Shown here: positions 24,652-33,127 of the stretch, one piece after another | How positions within the stretch are numbered: position 1 is the stretch's first letter | Layout: every line of letters starts with the position of its first letter | Source: Azotimanducus sp965199815 | GTDB lineage: Bacteria > Pseudomonadota > Gammaproteobacteria > Pseudomonadales > Azotimanducaceae | Length of the DNA: 64,000 nt | Assembly (NCBI GenBank): GCA_965199815.1 | Contig: CBDATE010000007.1 | Coordinates: forward strand, 1 to 64,000 | Direction: 5' to 3' | Program-made: the position numbers and the translations under genes | Notes under the pieces: model-generated | Databases searched by the model: none | What the model saw: the letters and a program-made list of their open reading frames with translations, nothing else | Told to the model about the DNA's origin: nothing

Positions 24652-25805
24652 GGCAGTGGCAATCCGAGCTTGTGTGCATAACGCTGGAAAGTTCCGCCGT
24701 GCAGGCTACAAAGATCATATGCTTCCTTGAAGCCGATTCGTCCTTCTTTCGCCGAGCGGATCACGTGAGAGGCAAACAGGCGACCGACTCTCGCATTCTG
24801 ATTGTTATAGAAATCTCCGCCGCCTGTGCTCGCCTTTTTCTTGCGCCGCTCAGTGTGCATGTAGTCTTCATGGAAGCTGAAAAACTCGGCACGGTCCACC
24901 AGCCCCAGATCCATTGCGCGCCGCCCGACCACGATTGGGCTGACCTTGAAGTGCCTGGCTTGCTCTTGAAAAGACACAGCGATATCGGTGCGCCTTTGCC
25001 AAACAATTCGAATCTCCGCGGCAGGCACGAGGAACTCCGCCGCGGCCTGATCGCAAAACCGCTCCACTTCGCCATCGCCGGGATGCAGTTCCTTGAAACC
25101 GGATAGACCATCGCCTGCCTCTCCCAACCAGAGGTGCGCCAACTCATGCGCCAGCGTGAACATCTGAGCAGACTTGGCATCCGCGCCATTGACAAAGATG
25201 AGCGGCGCGTAAGTATCGCTCAAGGCAAAGCCTCGGAACTCATGCACATCAAGCTTGCGCCGGGTATTGTTGCCCACGATGCCATTGATCACCGCCATGA
25301 TGCCGAGCGACTCGATGGAGATTCGCAGTTCTCCCACCGCAGCCATCCAGGTGGACACCCGGTGCGCCCAGCCATCATTCAGCCCAACCATACGCCGCAT
25401 TTCCCGACCCACTGCCGCCGGATCATCCGATAGTTCAGCGGAGCCAACGAAGCTCAGCGGTTCGATTCCCGCCTCACGCTGCTCCTCTCGCAGCCAGGCT
25501 TGACGACGCTGCATGAGGTGCATGGTGTCCATCAGTTCCGGGCTGATGCCTTGGGGATGCCGACTCTCGACGGTACGGTAGTCGGCAATCGGCAAGGGCA
25601 TCTCGGGTGGCTCGCGGAGGAACAGGAACCCGAACGGGACGCGAGTAGCCTTGGCGAAGTTCTCCAGCTGCTTCATTGTGGGCTGGACATCCCGGGTTTC
25701 CCAATCGGCCAACTTCGGGAACTTTCCTTGCAGGTCCGCTACACCAAGACCGGCCCGCTCTCTCGCCCAGCGAAGGATTTCGGGGCTGACTGCGATGCGC
25801 TCCAT
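24648..25805 (-). CDS. XRE-family regulator fused to ImmA/IrrE metallopeptidase
   Basis: 385 residues. The N-terminal part (about residues 5-65, LRWARERAGLGVADL to PFGFLFLREPP) is a helix-turn-helix DNA-binding domain. The C-terminal half is an ImmA/IrrE (DUF955) zinc peptidase with HELAH at residues 220-224 in TLAHELAHLWLG, and a downstream acidic residue in VERFCDQAAAEFLVP as the likely third ligand. Such proteins act as antitoxin or regulator of an adjacent toxin by cleaving or sequestering partners. The partner here is the DUF4411 gene, overlapping at the stop codon, which is broken. The regulator itself appears intact. Confidence 0.88.
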   Translation of the reverse strand: MERIAVSPEILRWARERAGLGVADLQGKFPKLADWETRDVQPTMKQLENFAKATRVPFGFLFLREPPEMPLPIADYRTVESRHPQGISPELMDTMHLMQRRQAWLREEQREAGIEPLSFVGSAELSDDPAAVGREMRRMVGLNDGWAHRVSTWMAAVGELRISIESLGIMAVINGIVGNNTRRKLDVHEFRGFALSDTYAPLIFVNGADAKSAQMFTLAHELAHLWLGEAGDGLSGFKELHPGDGEVERFCDQAAAEFLVPAAEIRIVWQRRTDIAVSFQEQARHFKVSPIVVGRRAMDLGLVDRAEFFSFHEDYMHTERRKKKASTGGGDFYNNQNARVGRLFASHVIRSAKEGRIGFKEAYDLCSLHGGTFQRYAHKLGLPLP

Positions 25806-25866
25806 GATCAGGAATGTTACAAGAACTGCTGACAGTTGCCGCCGGAGCCGGGCTCCTGCTCGTTAT

Positions 25867-26910
25867 TCACCCGAGGCCCTTTGCCGCCAGCCACTCGGGG
25901 TTCCACAGGCTCGACTGATATCTGCCCCCCGAATCACACAGGATGGTGACGATACGATGTCCAGGACCCATGAGACGCGCGGCCTGTACAGCGCCGCACA
26001 GATTGATGCCGGTCGATGAACCGAAAAACCAGCCTTCCCTGACCAACATCCGCTTCACCATGTGCAGCATGTCGGTATCAGTCACCTGAACGGCATCGTC
26101 TATACGCGCCGCAGCCAGGTTGTCGGTCACGCGGCTGTTGCCTATGCCCTCGGTCACCGAGGGCCCCTGGCTCATCACCGGCTCGCCGGTCTTGACCCAG
26201 GCATGGAGCGCACTGCCCATGCAGTCCGAGAGCACAATCTGCACAGTCGCATTCTGTGCCTTGAGGTAGCGGCCCGTGCCGGCGATGGTGCCGCCCGTGC
26301 CGGCGGCGCAGACAAAGGCATCGAGCGTTCCGTCCGTCTGTTGCCAGATTTCTGGCCCGGTGCTCTCGAAGTGCGCCTGGGCATTGGCGAGGTTGTCGAA
26401 CTGATTGACCCACACGGCATTATCAAGCCGCGCCGCATGGCGACCAGCCTGCTTCTGGTAGTTCATTTCGTTCTTGTAGGGCGCTGGCGGCACGAGTATG
26501 ACCTCGGCACCGAGTGTGCGCAGCAGTTCCACCTTCTCCGGCGACTGGTTGTTCGGCATGTAAATCAGGCAGGCATATCCACGTGCCTTGCACAGGTGCG
26601 CAAGCCCTATGCCGGTGTTGCCGGCGGTGCCTTCCACCACCGTGCCGCCCGGTTTGAGGGTGCCTTCAATTTCCGCCTGGCGCACCATCCAGAGTGCGGC
26701 CCGGTCCTTGACGGAGCCGCCGGGGTTGAGAAATTCGGCCTTGCCGAGGATTTCGCAGCCGGTTTCTTCGCTCAGTGTTTCCAGGTGAATCAGCGGCGTA
26801 TCTCCCACGGCCCCGACGAATCCCTTGCGTACGCTCCCCGATTCGCGCACGACGAGCGGCTCCCGAGCCGCTTCGAAGAAGTCTGTCTCCTTGCTCAAGT
26901 TCAGATACAT
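25867..26910 (-). CDS. cysK: Cysteine synthase A-type enzyme (PLP-dependent)
   Basis: Forms L-cysteine from O-acetylserine and sulfide, the step after the cysGJIH products. With the start at ATG 26908-26910 the protein has 347 residues. The PLP lysine is K69 in NPGGSVKDRAA, the substrate loop is GTAGNTGIG (about residues 95-103), and the glycine-rich phosphate loop is GTGGTIAGTGRY. The N-terminal extension MYLNLSKETDFFEAAREPLV is not part of the core fold. A cystathionine beta-synthase-like activity cannot be excluded from sequence alone, since both share these motifs. Divergently transcribed from rsgA; the 48-bp gap must hold one or both promoters. Confidence 0.88.
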   Translation of the reverse strand: MYLNLSKETDFFEAAREPLVVRESGSVRKGFVGAVGDTPLIHLETLSEETGCEILGKAEFLNPGGSVKDRAALWMVRQAEIEGTLKPGGTVVEGTAGNTGIGLAHLCKARGYACLIYMPNNQSPEKVELLRTLGAEVILVPPAPYKNEMNYQKQAGRHAARLDNAVWVNQFDNLANAQAHFESTGPEIWQQTDGTLDAFVCAAGTGGTIAGTGRYLKAQNATVQIVLSDCMGSALHAWVKTGEPVMSQGPSVTEGIGNSRVTDNLAAARIDDAVQVTDTDMLHMVKRMLVREGWFFGSSTGINLCGAVQAARLMGPGHRIVTILCDSGGRYQSSLWNPEWLAAKGLG

Positions 26911-26958
26911 ACCGGTCAAGCGAACGCCAATTCTACCAATCACCTCCTGCCTCATGCG

Positions 26959-27999
26959 ATGATGAACTCCATGAGTTCGGAGTACTTGCAAGCATGGGGG
27001 TGGCCGCCGGGGTCGTGTAGTGCAGGCGCGTCATGCAAATCGAGCGAGCCTGCGCCAGAGTCGGCGCAAGATGTCGAGAGCGGGCGCATCCTGCGCGAGG
27101 AGAGACGGCGGTTGCACGTGATGACCGAGCGAGGTGCCCGTCTTGCGGCGCATCGGGGTGCCGACTTCTGTGCGGTTGGAGGTACGCTCGCCGTTGGCGA
27201 TTGGGTGCAGCTGACCCGAGATGAGCAGGCCACAGACCTTGCACAGGTGCGGCATCGACTGCCGCGCGCAAACGAACTCGTGCGCCAGACCAAGGCGGGC
27301 ACACAGACCATCGCCGCCAATGTCGATCATGCTTGGCTATTGGTTGATGCGTCGCGGGAACCGAATGCGGCCGCCCTCGAGCGGTATCTGATTGCCATTG
27401 AAGCTGCCGGGGCGAAACCGGCTCTCATCATCAGCAAGATTGACCTCGAGCAAGAGTGGCAGTCGATGCGTCTCGAATTGACTGATCGATTCCCGGATGT
27501 GCCGGTGCTCGGCGTGAGCGCACTCAGGGCAGTGGGCACAGACACCCTCTCGGAGCACATGCACAGGCGCGCCACCTACTGTCTCCTCGGCAAATCAGGC
27601 AGCGGCAAGTCAACGCTCCTGAACGCCCTGGCGGAGCGCGAGGTCGCGCGCACCGGCGAGGTGCGCACCCGTGATCGCAAGGGGCGGCACGTGACTACGC
27701 ACAGGCAGTTGTTTCGCCTGCCGAACGACGCGCTCATGCTCGATATGCCGGGTATGCGCGAGTTTGTGCCGGTAGCGGAGGCGGGCGAGGCACCGAAGCG
27801 ATTTCTGGTCATCCGCGAGTTGGCTGAGGATTGTCGCTTTGGCGACTGCCGACATCACCTCGAGCCTGGCTGCGCTGTTCAGAAGGCATTGCGTGAAGGA
27901 CGCCTGCCCAAATCGCTGCTCGACAATTACCATCGCTTCAACGAGGCCCGGTCGCGCCGATTCCGAGAGCCTTGCAGGAATCAGTCAGGTGCAGGATGA
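26959..27999 (+). CDS. rsgA: RsgA, ribosome small-subunit-dependent GTPase
   Basis: Late 30S ribosome maturation GTPase. It shows circularly permuted G motifs in order: SKID (G4) in LIISKIDL, then G1 GKSGSGKSTLLN, then G3 DMPGMRE. The zinc knuckle follows: CRFGDCRHHLEPGC, a C-X4-C-X-H-X5-C pattern unique to RsgA. An N-terminal OB-fold segment includes AVGGTLAVGDWVQL. The start is one of three clustered ATGs (26959, 26962, 26971); the frame is open far upstream, but that region is antisense to cysK and not protein-like for this family. With 26959 the product is 346 residues, typical for RsgA. Confidence 0.93.
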   Translation: MMNSMSSEYLQAWGWPPGSCSAGASCKSSEPAPESAQDVESGRILREERRRLHVMTERGARLAAHRGADFCAVGGTLAVGDWVQLTRDEQATDLAQVRHRLPRANELVRQTKAGTQTIAANVDHAWLLVDASREPNAAALERYLIAIEAAGAKPALIISKIDLEQEWQSMRLELTDRFPDVPVLGVSALRAVGTDTLSEHMHRRATYCLLGKSGSGKSTLLNALAEREVARTGEVRTRDRKGRHVTTHRQLFRLPNDALMLDMPGMREFVPVAEAGEAPKRFLVIRELAEDCRFGDCRHHLEPGCAVQKALREGRLPKSLLDNYHRFNEARSRRFREPCRNQSGAG

Positions 28000-28751
28000 C
28001 CGCCGCAGGTACGCACCACATCCTCAATCTGACGGCAGAGCTTCTCGAGTAGCGGTCGGTCGGTGCCACGCACCACCAGTCGCGTACCATGCCCGTACTT
28101 GTCGGCAAACGGATAGCTGCCTATATCGACCTCGGGATGCTCCGCCTGCAACTCGCCGAGACCTGTGGCGATGCTGCTCTCGGAAACATATGCCTTCACC
28201 GATGCCGAGAACACCCTGTCTCCGGTTCGCAGCTTCCCCTCGAGGGTCGCCAGCATGTCGCGCATCACGCCCGGAATACCGGCCATTACATAGACATTTC
28301 CGATGTAGAACCCGGGCGGGCCTTGCGGATTCTCGATAAGCCCGGCACCATCGGGGATCATGGCCATGCGCAAACGAGCCTTGAGCACCTCTTCGGGAGA
28401 GCCCCGACTGTAGCGGCGGATGATCCCGGAAATGGTCTCATGCTCGCTGAGCGGTACGCCAAATGCCTTGGCGATACAGGCTGCCGTGATGTCGTCATGA
28501 GTCGGCCCTATACCGCCGGTGGTGAACACATAGTCATACCGCTCGCTGGTTTCGCGCACGGCGGCTACTATCATCCCCTCGTCGTCGGGAATGACGCGCG
28601 CTTCAGCGACGCGAATGCCCCACTTGCCGAGTTGCTGTGCAATGTCGCGCAGATTGCTGTCCTGTGTGCGACCAGACAGGATTTCGTTGCCGATGATGAG
28701 TACGCCGACATTGACGACTTCGTTGGACACATGAGCTCCGGAGGTAGGCAA
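27981..28751 (-). CDS. CinA N-terminal / MoaB-type competence-damage family protein
   Basis: 256-residue stand-alone version of the molybdopterin-binding-like domain of CinA. Motifs include VNVGVLIIGNEILSGRTQDS near the N-terminus and FTTGGIGPTHDDITAACIAK in the centre, which are the family signature. The NMN-amidase (PncC-like) domain of full CinA is absent. Members act as pyrophosphatases on ADP-ribose-type nucleotides or are of unknown role. The ATG at 28751 or the GTG at 28730 (VSNEVVNVG) could be the start. The 3' end overlaps the convergent rsgA 3' end by 19 bases. Confidence 0.85.
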   Translation of the reverse strand: MPTSGAHVSNEVVNVGVLIIGNEILSGRTQDSNLRDIAQQLGKWGIRVAEARVIPDDEGMIVAAVRETSERYDYVFTTGGIGPTHDDITAACIAKAFGVPLSEHETISGIIRRYSRGSPEEVLKARLRMAMIPDGAGLIENPQGPPGFYIGNVYVMAGIPGVMRDMLATLEGKLRTGDRVFSASVKAYVSESSIATGLGELQAEHPEVDIGSYPFADKYGHGTRLVVRGTDRPLLEKLCRQIEDVVRTCGGHPAPD

Positions 28752-28821
28752 GGGCTTCAGTATAACGGTGTCTGCATCCCATCGAAGTGAGCTACAAGCC
28801 AGTTCGGTCTGGCTGATTCGC

Positions 28822-29700
28822 TCATCGGGAGGTGTCGGTATCCCGGTTCCTCATGGCTTCTGCGGAGCGCACCCGGCGCGAGCCATTCCAGGCATTCACC
28901 GGCCCGAAGGAAGCGACCTGATTGCCGTTACCATCTCGCAAGGCACCACGCTCACTCGAAGTGTAGGACACTTTCACGCTGTCTCCGGCGTAGATGATCT
29001 GATCGGGAATCAACTTCACACTGGCGCGGCGAAATTGAACGGCGAGTTCCAGGGGGATGTCATTGACGACCACGCGAAACTGCGCCGCATCAGGCAAGAT
29101 GCCATCGACCGCGAGCAGCGGCTCGCTGTAGCTGGCAAATATGGCCGTTCCGTACCAGGGGACTGACACCTCCTGCAGCCTGGGGGAGCGATCTCTCGGA
29201 GTCACGCTGGCCTGATTCGAGGGGCCACTGAATAGCTCGGCGCTGCGCGCGCGTATCTCGAACACGTAAGGGGTTTCATTCTCGATGTCGTGTGAAATCA
29301 CATGGCCGGTGGCGGGAGGTTTGACGACTGACATGTCGGTCCATCTGCCAAAGGTGCCCGAGCGCGACTTCTTGCGATATTGATAGCCGGTGACCTCGCT
29401 TTGCTGGCGGCGATTCACTTTCCAGGAGAGGGCGACAAAGGCATCACCCGGCCAGGCGATCAGATGTTCGGGAGGGAAGGGCATTGCGCGGCGATGGCGA
29501 GGTTCGGGGAGCCCGTGCGGGTGCGCTCCAGCGCGTACCGCCTCCAAATCCGAGGCGGCCTGGACACAGGAGCAGCCCGAGAGTGCCAGTATCAATGCCA
29601 GAAACGAGCCTGCGAAGCCGCTCACGAGAGATGTCTGTCGGCAACCGGATGTGTGCTCTTGCGTCGGACGAAATGTACCTGCGGGAGTATCTTGCCGCAT
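28822..29700 (-). CDS. Lipoprotein with FN3-like and SwmB-like domains
   Basis: 292 residues. The signal region ends in a lipobox LALSGC, so the protein is probably a periplasmic or outer-membrane lipoprotein. Residues about 85-170 resemble a fibronectin type III domain (VALSWKVNRRQQSEVTGYQY, ETPYVFEIRARSAELFSGPS). Residues about 185-275 resemble the SwmB-like repeat of surface motility proteins (ASYSEPLLAVDGILPDAAQF, GDSVKVSYTSSERGALRDGN). Such combinations are common in secreted multidomain proteins, and this looks like a short single-unit version. No enzymatic motif is visible and its role is unknown. It is a single gene; the MaoC gene follows upstream after 80 bp. Confidence 0.65.
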   Translation of the reverse strand: MRQDTPAGTFRPTQEHTSGCRQTSLVSGFAGSFLALILALSGCSCVQAASDLEAVRAGAHPHGLPEPRHRRAMPFPPEHLIAWPGDAFVALSWKVNRRQQSEVTGYQYRKKSRSGTFGRWTDMSVVKPPATGHVISHDIENETPYVFEIRARSAELFSGPSNQASVTPRDRSPRLQEVSVPWYGTAIFASYSEPLLAVDGILPDAAQFRVVVNDIPLELAVQFRRASVKLIPDQIIYAGDSVKVSYTSSERGALRDGNGNQVASFGPVNAWNGSRRVRSAEAMRNRDTDTSR

Positions 29701-29780
29701 TCAGTCAATGCTCACGCGCAGAGCATCTCGTACTGAACTCCCGGACGGGTTGATTGGGGGCAGGTTGAGCGACCGAGTCA

Positions 29781-30257
29781 TCAAAAAATCATGCGCAAGA
29801 CGCTTTGTGCGACACAGGCTGGCTTCTCCGAGTGCTCAACTTCGACGGTCAATTCGTTGACGGCTTCGAGCATGTTGTCTCCCTTGACCGTCACCTCGAG
29901 CAGCCTGGCGATGGTGCGTATGCGTGCGCCCACTGGCACCGGACTCGGGAATCGCACCTTGTTCCAGCCCATGTTGATGCCCATCTTTACGCCATCGAGG
30001 GGAGGAATACCCGTACCTTCGCCTCCCGGCAGGAAGCTCATTACCGACATGGTCAGTTGTCCATGCGCGATGGTGGTGCCGAAGGGGCTGGATTTGGCGC
30101 GCTCCTGATCGACATGAATCCATTGATGATCCATGGTGGCATCAGCGAAGGCATTGATCCGCTCCTGCGTGATCTCGAACCAGTCGCTCGGCGTACCGGT
30201 CTTGCCAATGCGGGCATCAAGTACGCTCCTGGCGTTCATGAGAGCTTGCTGGGACAT
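29781..30257 (-). CDS. MaoC-family (R)-specific enoyl-CoA hydratase/dehydratase
   Basis: 158-residue single hot-dog protein. The hydratase motif reads FADATMDHQWIHVDQERA (about residues 37-54), with the Asp and His of the catalytic dyad, followed by SPFGTTIAHGQLTMSVMSF. This fits the length and layout of MaoC dehydratases that hydrate enoyl-CoA thioesters. The neighbour upstream in the same direction is a CitE-like CoA-ester lyase. MaoC/CitE pairs are known in mesaconyl-CoA/malyl-CoA and itaconyl-CoA routes, so the two may act in sequence (hydration, then cleavage); this is inference from context. Confidence 0.88.
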   Translation of the reverse strand: MSQQALMNARSVLDARIGKTGTPSDWFEITQERINAFADATMDHQWIHVDQERAKSSPFGTTIAHGQLTMSVMSFLPGGEGTGIPPLDGVKMGINMGWNKVRFPSPVPVGARIRTIARLLEVTVKGDNMLEAVNELTVEVEHSEKPACVAQSVLRMIF

Positions 30258-30317
30258 GGGGGTTCCTGTGCGTTGGTGGTGGATAGCATACTCTACCGGG
30301 TTGTCTGGGCATGTCGC

Positions 30318-31238
30318 TCAGATGCCGTACAGATCAGCGCGCTCGATGAGGTTGTCGGCGATGCGAATGCTGGCCGCATCCACCATCTCCCCGTCAATCG
30401 TGATGGCACCTGTGCCTTCTGCCAGGGCCTCCTGATAGGCAGCGCGGTGCTTGCGCGCGCGCGCAACGGCATCGTCATCCGGCGTGAAAATCTCCATGGC
30501 GGGCGCAATCTGGCTTGGATGAATCGCCCATTTGCCCACCATGCCGAGGGTCAGACAACGCTGACATTCAACGCGGTAGGTTTCCGTGTCCTTGAAGTTG
30601 GCATAGGGCCCATCCACCGGATCCAGGCCATTGGCGTGGCACGCCACAATCAGTCGATACCTCGGATAGTGCCAGATATCAGGCGGATAGTCGCCCGAAC
30701 CACCAATCGATGGCAGGTGCATTTTCTGGCTCGCGGCATAGTCGCCCATACCGAACGTCAGGGATTCGAGCCTCTCTGACGCACTGGCAATCGCATTTAC
30801 TTGTGCAATGCCTTCTACCTCTTCGATCAGACATTCGATGCCGATGCGTCGCTCGAGGCCGAGTTTGGCTTCGAGTTGCGTCAGCAGGTGATGCACAAAC
30901 ATGACATCCTGGGCAGACTTCGTCTTGGTGAGCATGATGGTGTCGATACTTTGCCCCGCGCCGGTGACGACTTCGATAATGTCGTCGTGGCAGTAGCGGG
31001 TTTCGACATCGTTGATGCGTACGCACAGGGTTTTCGCCAGCCAGTCGTGTCGGTTGACGGCTTCCACGATCATGCCTCGGGCATCGGCCTTGGCGGCGGG
31101 CGCAACGGCATCCTCGAGATCGAGAAACACTTCGTCCACCGCAAGGCGAGAGGCTTTTTCGAGCATGCGCGGGTTGCCGCCGGGGACGGACAGCAGGCAA
31201 CGGCGAGCCCTTCGGGGTCGGGATTGCATTCGAGTCAT
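30318..31238 (-). CDS. HpcH/HpaI-CitE family CoA-ester lyase
   Basis: 306 residues from the ATG at 31236-31238 (MTRMQSRPRRARRCLLSVPG). The frame is open upstream, but that part is antisense to the amidohydrolase gene. Family features are LLSVPGGNPRMLEKA, DEVFLDLEDAVAP (metal-proximal acidic residues), and IGIECLIEEVEGIAQVNAIA with SLTFGMGDYAAS, typical of malyl-, citramalyl- or beta-methylmalyl-CoA lyases. The C-terminal GKWAIHPSQIAPA is also conserved in this family. It cleaves a 3-hydroxyacyl-CoA into acetyl-CoA or propionyl-CoA and an oxo-acid; the exact substrate is not decided by sequence. It is probably cotranscribed with the MaoC gene 60 bp downstream. Confidence 0.85.
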   Translation of the reverse strand: MTRMQSRPRRARRCLLSVPGGNPRMLEKASRLAVDEVFLDLEDAVAPAAKADARGMIVEAVNRHDWLAKTLCVRINDVETRYCHDDIIEVVTGAGQSIDTIMLTKTKSAQDVMFVHHLLTQLEAKLGLERRIGIECLIEEVEGIAQVNAIASASERLESLTFGMGDYAASQKMHLPSIGGSGDYPPDIWHYPRYRLIVACHANGLDPVDGPYANFKDTETYRVECQRCLTLGMVGKWAIHPSQIAPAMEIFTPDDDAVARARKHRAAYQEALAEGTGAITIDGEMVDAASIRIADNLIERADLYGI

Positions 31239-31361
31239 GGGCCGGTCATTCGATTGGGAGGTCGTCACAGTGTACGGGAACGCTGGCCTTGTCACCCGTT
31301 CCGGCTGCCGTGGCTCAGCCTGTGAAGGCCGCAAGCGGGCAGGCGGTGGTACACTTCCGGC

Positions 31362-33086
31362 ATGAAAGGTTTCGGCTTTGATTGGATTGTGCGTGGCGGT
31401 CGTCTGCTTGATGGAACCGGTGCGCCCGGCTACTCCGCTGATGTTGGAATCAGGGATGGGCGCATCTGTGAAATCGGGCGTATTCGTGCGCGCGGTGCAC
31501 GTGAATTCGATGCCGACGGTGCCATAGTGACACCCGGATTCGTGGATATTCACACCCACTATGACGGGGTGGTGACCTGGGGCGAACGCCTCATGCCGTC
31601 GAGTCATCACGGCGTGACCACGGTGGTCATGGGCAATTGCGGTGTCGGCTTCGCGCCCTGTCGAAGCGAGGATCATGAATGTCTCATCGAACTCATGGAG
31701 GGCGTTGAGGACATCCCGGAAGCCGTGCTTTCCGAGGGCTTGCCCTGGGCATGGGAGTCCTTCGAGGAGTATCTGGATTTCATCGCGATGCGCGCCACCG
31801 ACATGGATTTCGCCGCCCAGCTCCCGCACGGTGCCTTGCGCGTGTTTGTCATGCGCCAGCGTGGCGCGGAGGGCGCACCCGCGAGCGTGGATGAGATTGC
31901 CGAGATGCGCACTCTGACGAAGCGCGCTGTTGAAGCCGGTGCCATTGGCGTGAGCACATCGAGAACACTCAATCACCGCAGTTCCAGCGGTGCCCCCACG
32001 CCTTCGCTGAACGCCGCGCGCGATGAGCTTGTCGGCCTCGGGATGGGGCTTGCCGATGCCGGCGCAGGGGTGTTTCAGGCGGTCTCGGACTTCAAGGACC
32101 CGGATCAGGAATTCGCTCTGCTCGCTTCGGTGGCGGAGGCGAGCGGCAGGCCGCTGTCCGTCTCTCTGGCACAGGGTATTTCGCTGCACGGCAATCGCTC
32201 GAAAGACTACTGGCGGCTCATCCTGAAGCGGATTGCCGAGGCGAATCGGCGCGGACTGTCCATGCGCGCGCAGGTAGCGCCTCGCGCCATTGGCGTGACA
32301 CTCGGTCTCAATGTCACCATGCACCCATTCATGCTCACCGGGCGTTGCAGGCGCATCGCTCATCTGCCACTGGCGGAGCGCGTAGCGCAGATGTCGGGCG
32401 CGGAGTTCCGCGCCGAGGTACTGGCCGAGGCTCGCGGCTGCATCGAACATCCCTTGCAAACCTTCATCGGTAATTTCGAGCGCGTGTGGGAACTCGACGA
32501 ACCGCCGGACTATGAACCGGGCCAGGAGGCAAGCATCGCGAGTCGCGCGCGTCGCTCCGGGCAGGTGCCCGAGGCACTGATGTATGACCTGCTGATTGCC
32601 GAGGGCGGGCGCAAGCTGTTTTATTCACCCTTTGCCAATTACGCGGAAGACTCGCTTGACTGCTGTCGAGAGATGATCCTCGATGAGCACTGTGTCATGG
32701 GACTGAGCGACGGTGGTGCTCATGTGGCAACCATCTGTGATGCGAGCTTCCCCACCTTCCTGTGCACTCACTGGGGGCGCGACCGAACCCGCGGTGATTT
32801 GATTGATCTGGCGCAACTCGTCAAGGCGCAGACCCGCGACACGGCGCAAGCGGTCGGGTTCACGGACCGTGGTGTGCTTGCCGAAGGATACAAGGCGGAT
32901 CTGAACATCATCGACTTTGACGCGCTTCGGGTGCTGAAACCGGAAGTGGTGTTCGACCTGCCGGGTGGAGGGCGTCGGCTCGAGCAACGTGCCAGGGGCT
33001 ACCTGGCCACCTTCGTCACCGGTGAAATGACCTATGAGCAGGGGGCGGTCACGGGCGCTTTGCCAGGGCGCCTGGTTCGTTCCTGA
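31362..33086 (+). CDS. N-acyl-D-amino-acid deacylase-type amidohydrolase
   Basis: 574-residue metal-dependent amidohydrolase. The metal-binding HTHYDG (H64, H66) follows VTPGFVDI, and GLSDGGAHV in the C-terminal third supplies a conserved metal-site aspartate region. The closing beta-sandwich (GYKADLNIID, RGYLATFVTGEMTY) is typical of the D-aminoacylase/hydantoinase-like superfamily. Members hydrolyse N-acyl-D-amino acids or related amides in the cytosol. The gene is divergent from the CitE-like lyase, and ribB follows 41 bp downstream on the same strand. The specific substrate is unknown. Confidence 0.85.
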   Translation: MKGFGFDWIVRGGRLLDGTGAPGYSADVGIRDGRICEIGRIRARGAREFDADGAIVTPGFVDIHTHYDGVVTWGERLMPSSHHGVTTVVMGNCGVGFAPCRSEDHECLIELMEGVEDIPEAVLSEGLPWAWESFEEYLDFIAMRATDMDFAAQLPHGALRVFVMRQRGAEGAPASVDEIAEMRTLTKRAVEAGAIGVSTSRTLNHRSSSGAPTPSLNAARDELVGLGMGLADAGAGVFQAVSDFKDPDQEFALLASVAEASGRPLSVSLAQGISLHGNRSKDYWRLILKRIAEANRRGLSMRAQVAPRAIGVTLGLNVTMHPFMLTGRCRRIAHLPLAERVAQMSGAEFRAEVLAEARGCIEHPLQTFIGNFERVWELDEPPDYEPGQEASIASRARRSGQVPEALMYDLLIAEGGRKLFYSPFANYAEDSLDCCREMILDEHCVMGLSDGGAHVATICDASFPTFLCTHWGRDRTRGDLIDLAQLVKAQTRDTAQAVGFTDRGVLAEGYKADLNIIDFDALRVLKPEVVFDLPGGGRRLEQRARGYLATFVTGEMTYEQGAVTGALPGRLVRS

Positions 33087-33127
33087 ACGAATCGCCCGAC
33101 TGTACGCGTTTCAAAGGCTGGAAGAAG

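Noticed and set aside
26062..26958. N-terminal extension of RsgA to 645 codons
   Set aside because: It is antisense to cysteine synthase, which has complete PLP motifs.
31239..32459. N-terminal extension of the CitE-like lyase to 713 codons
   Set aside because: It is antisense to the well-supported amidohydrolase gene; the ATG at 31238 gives a normal-length lyase.
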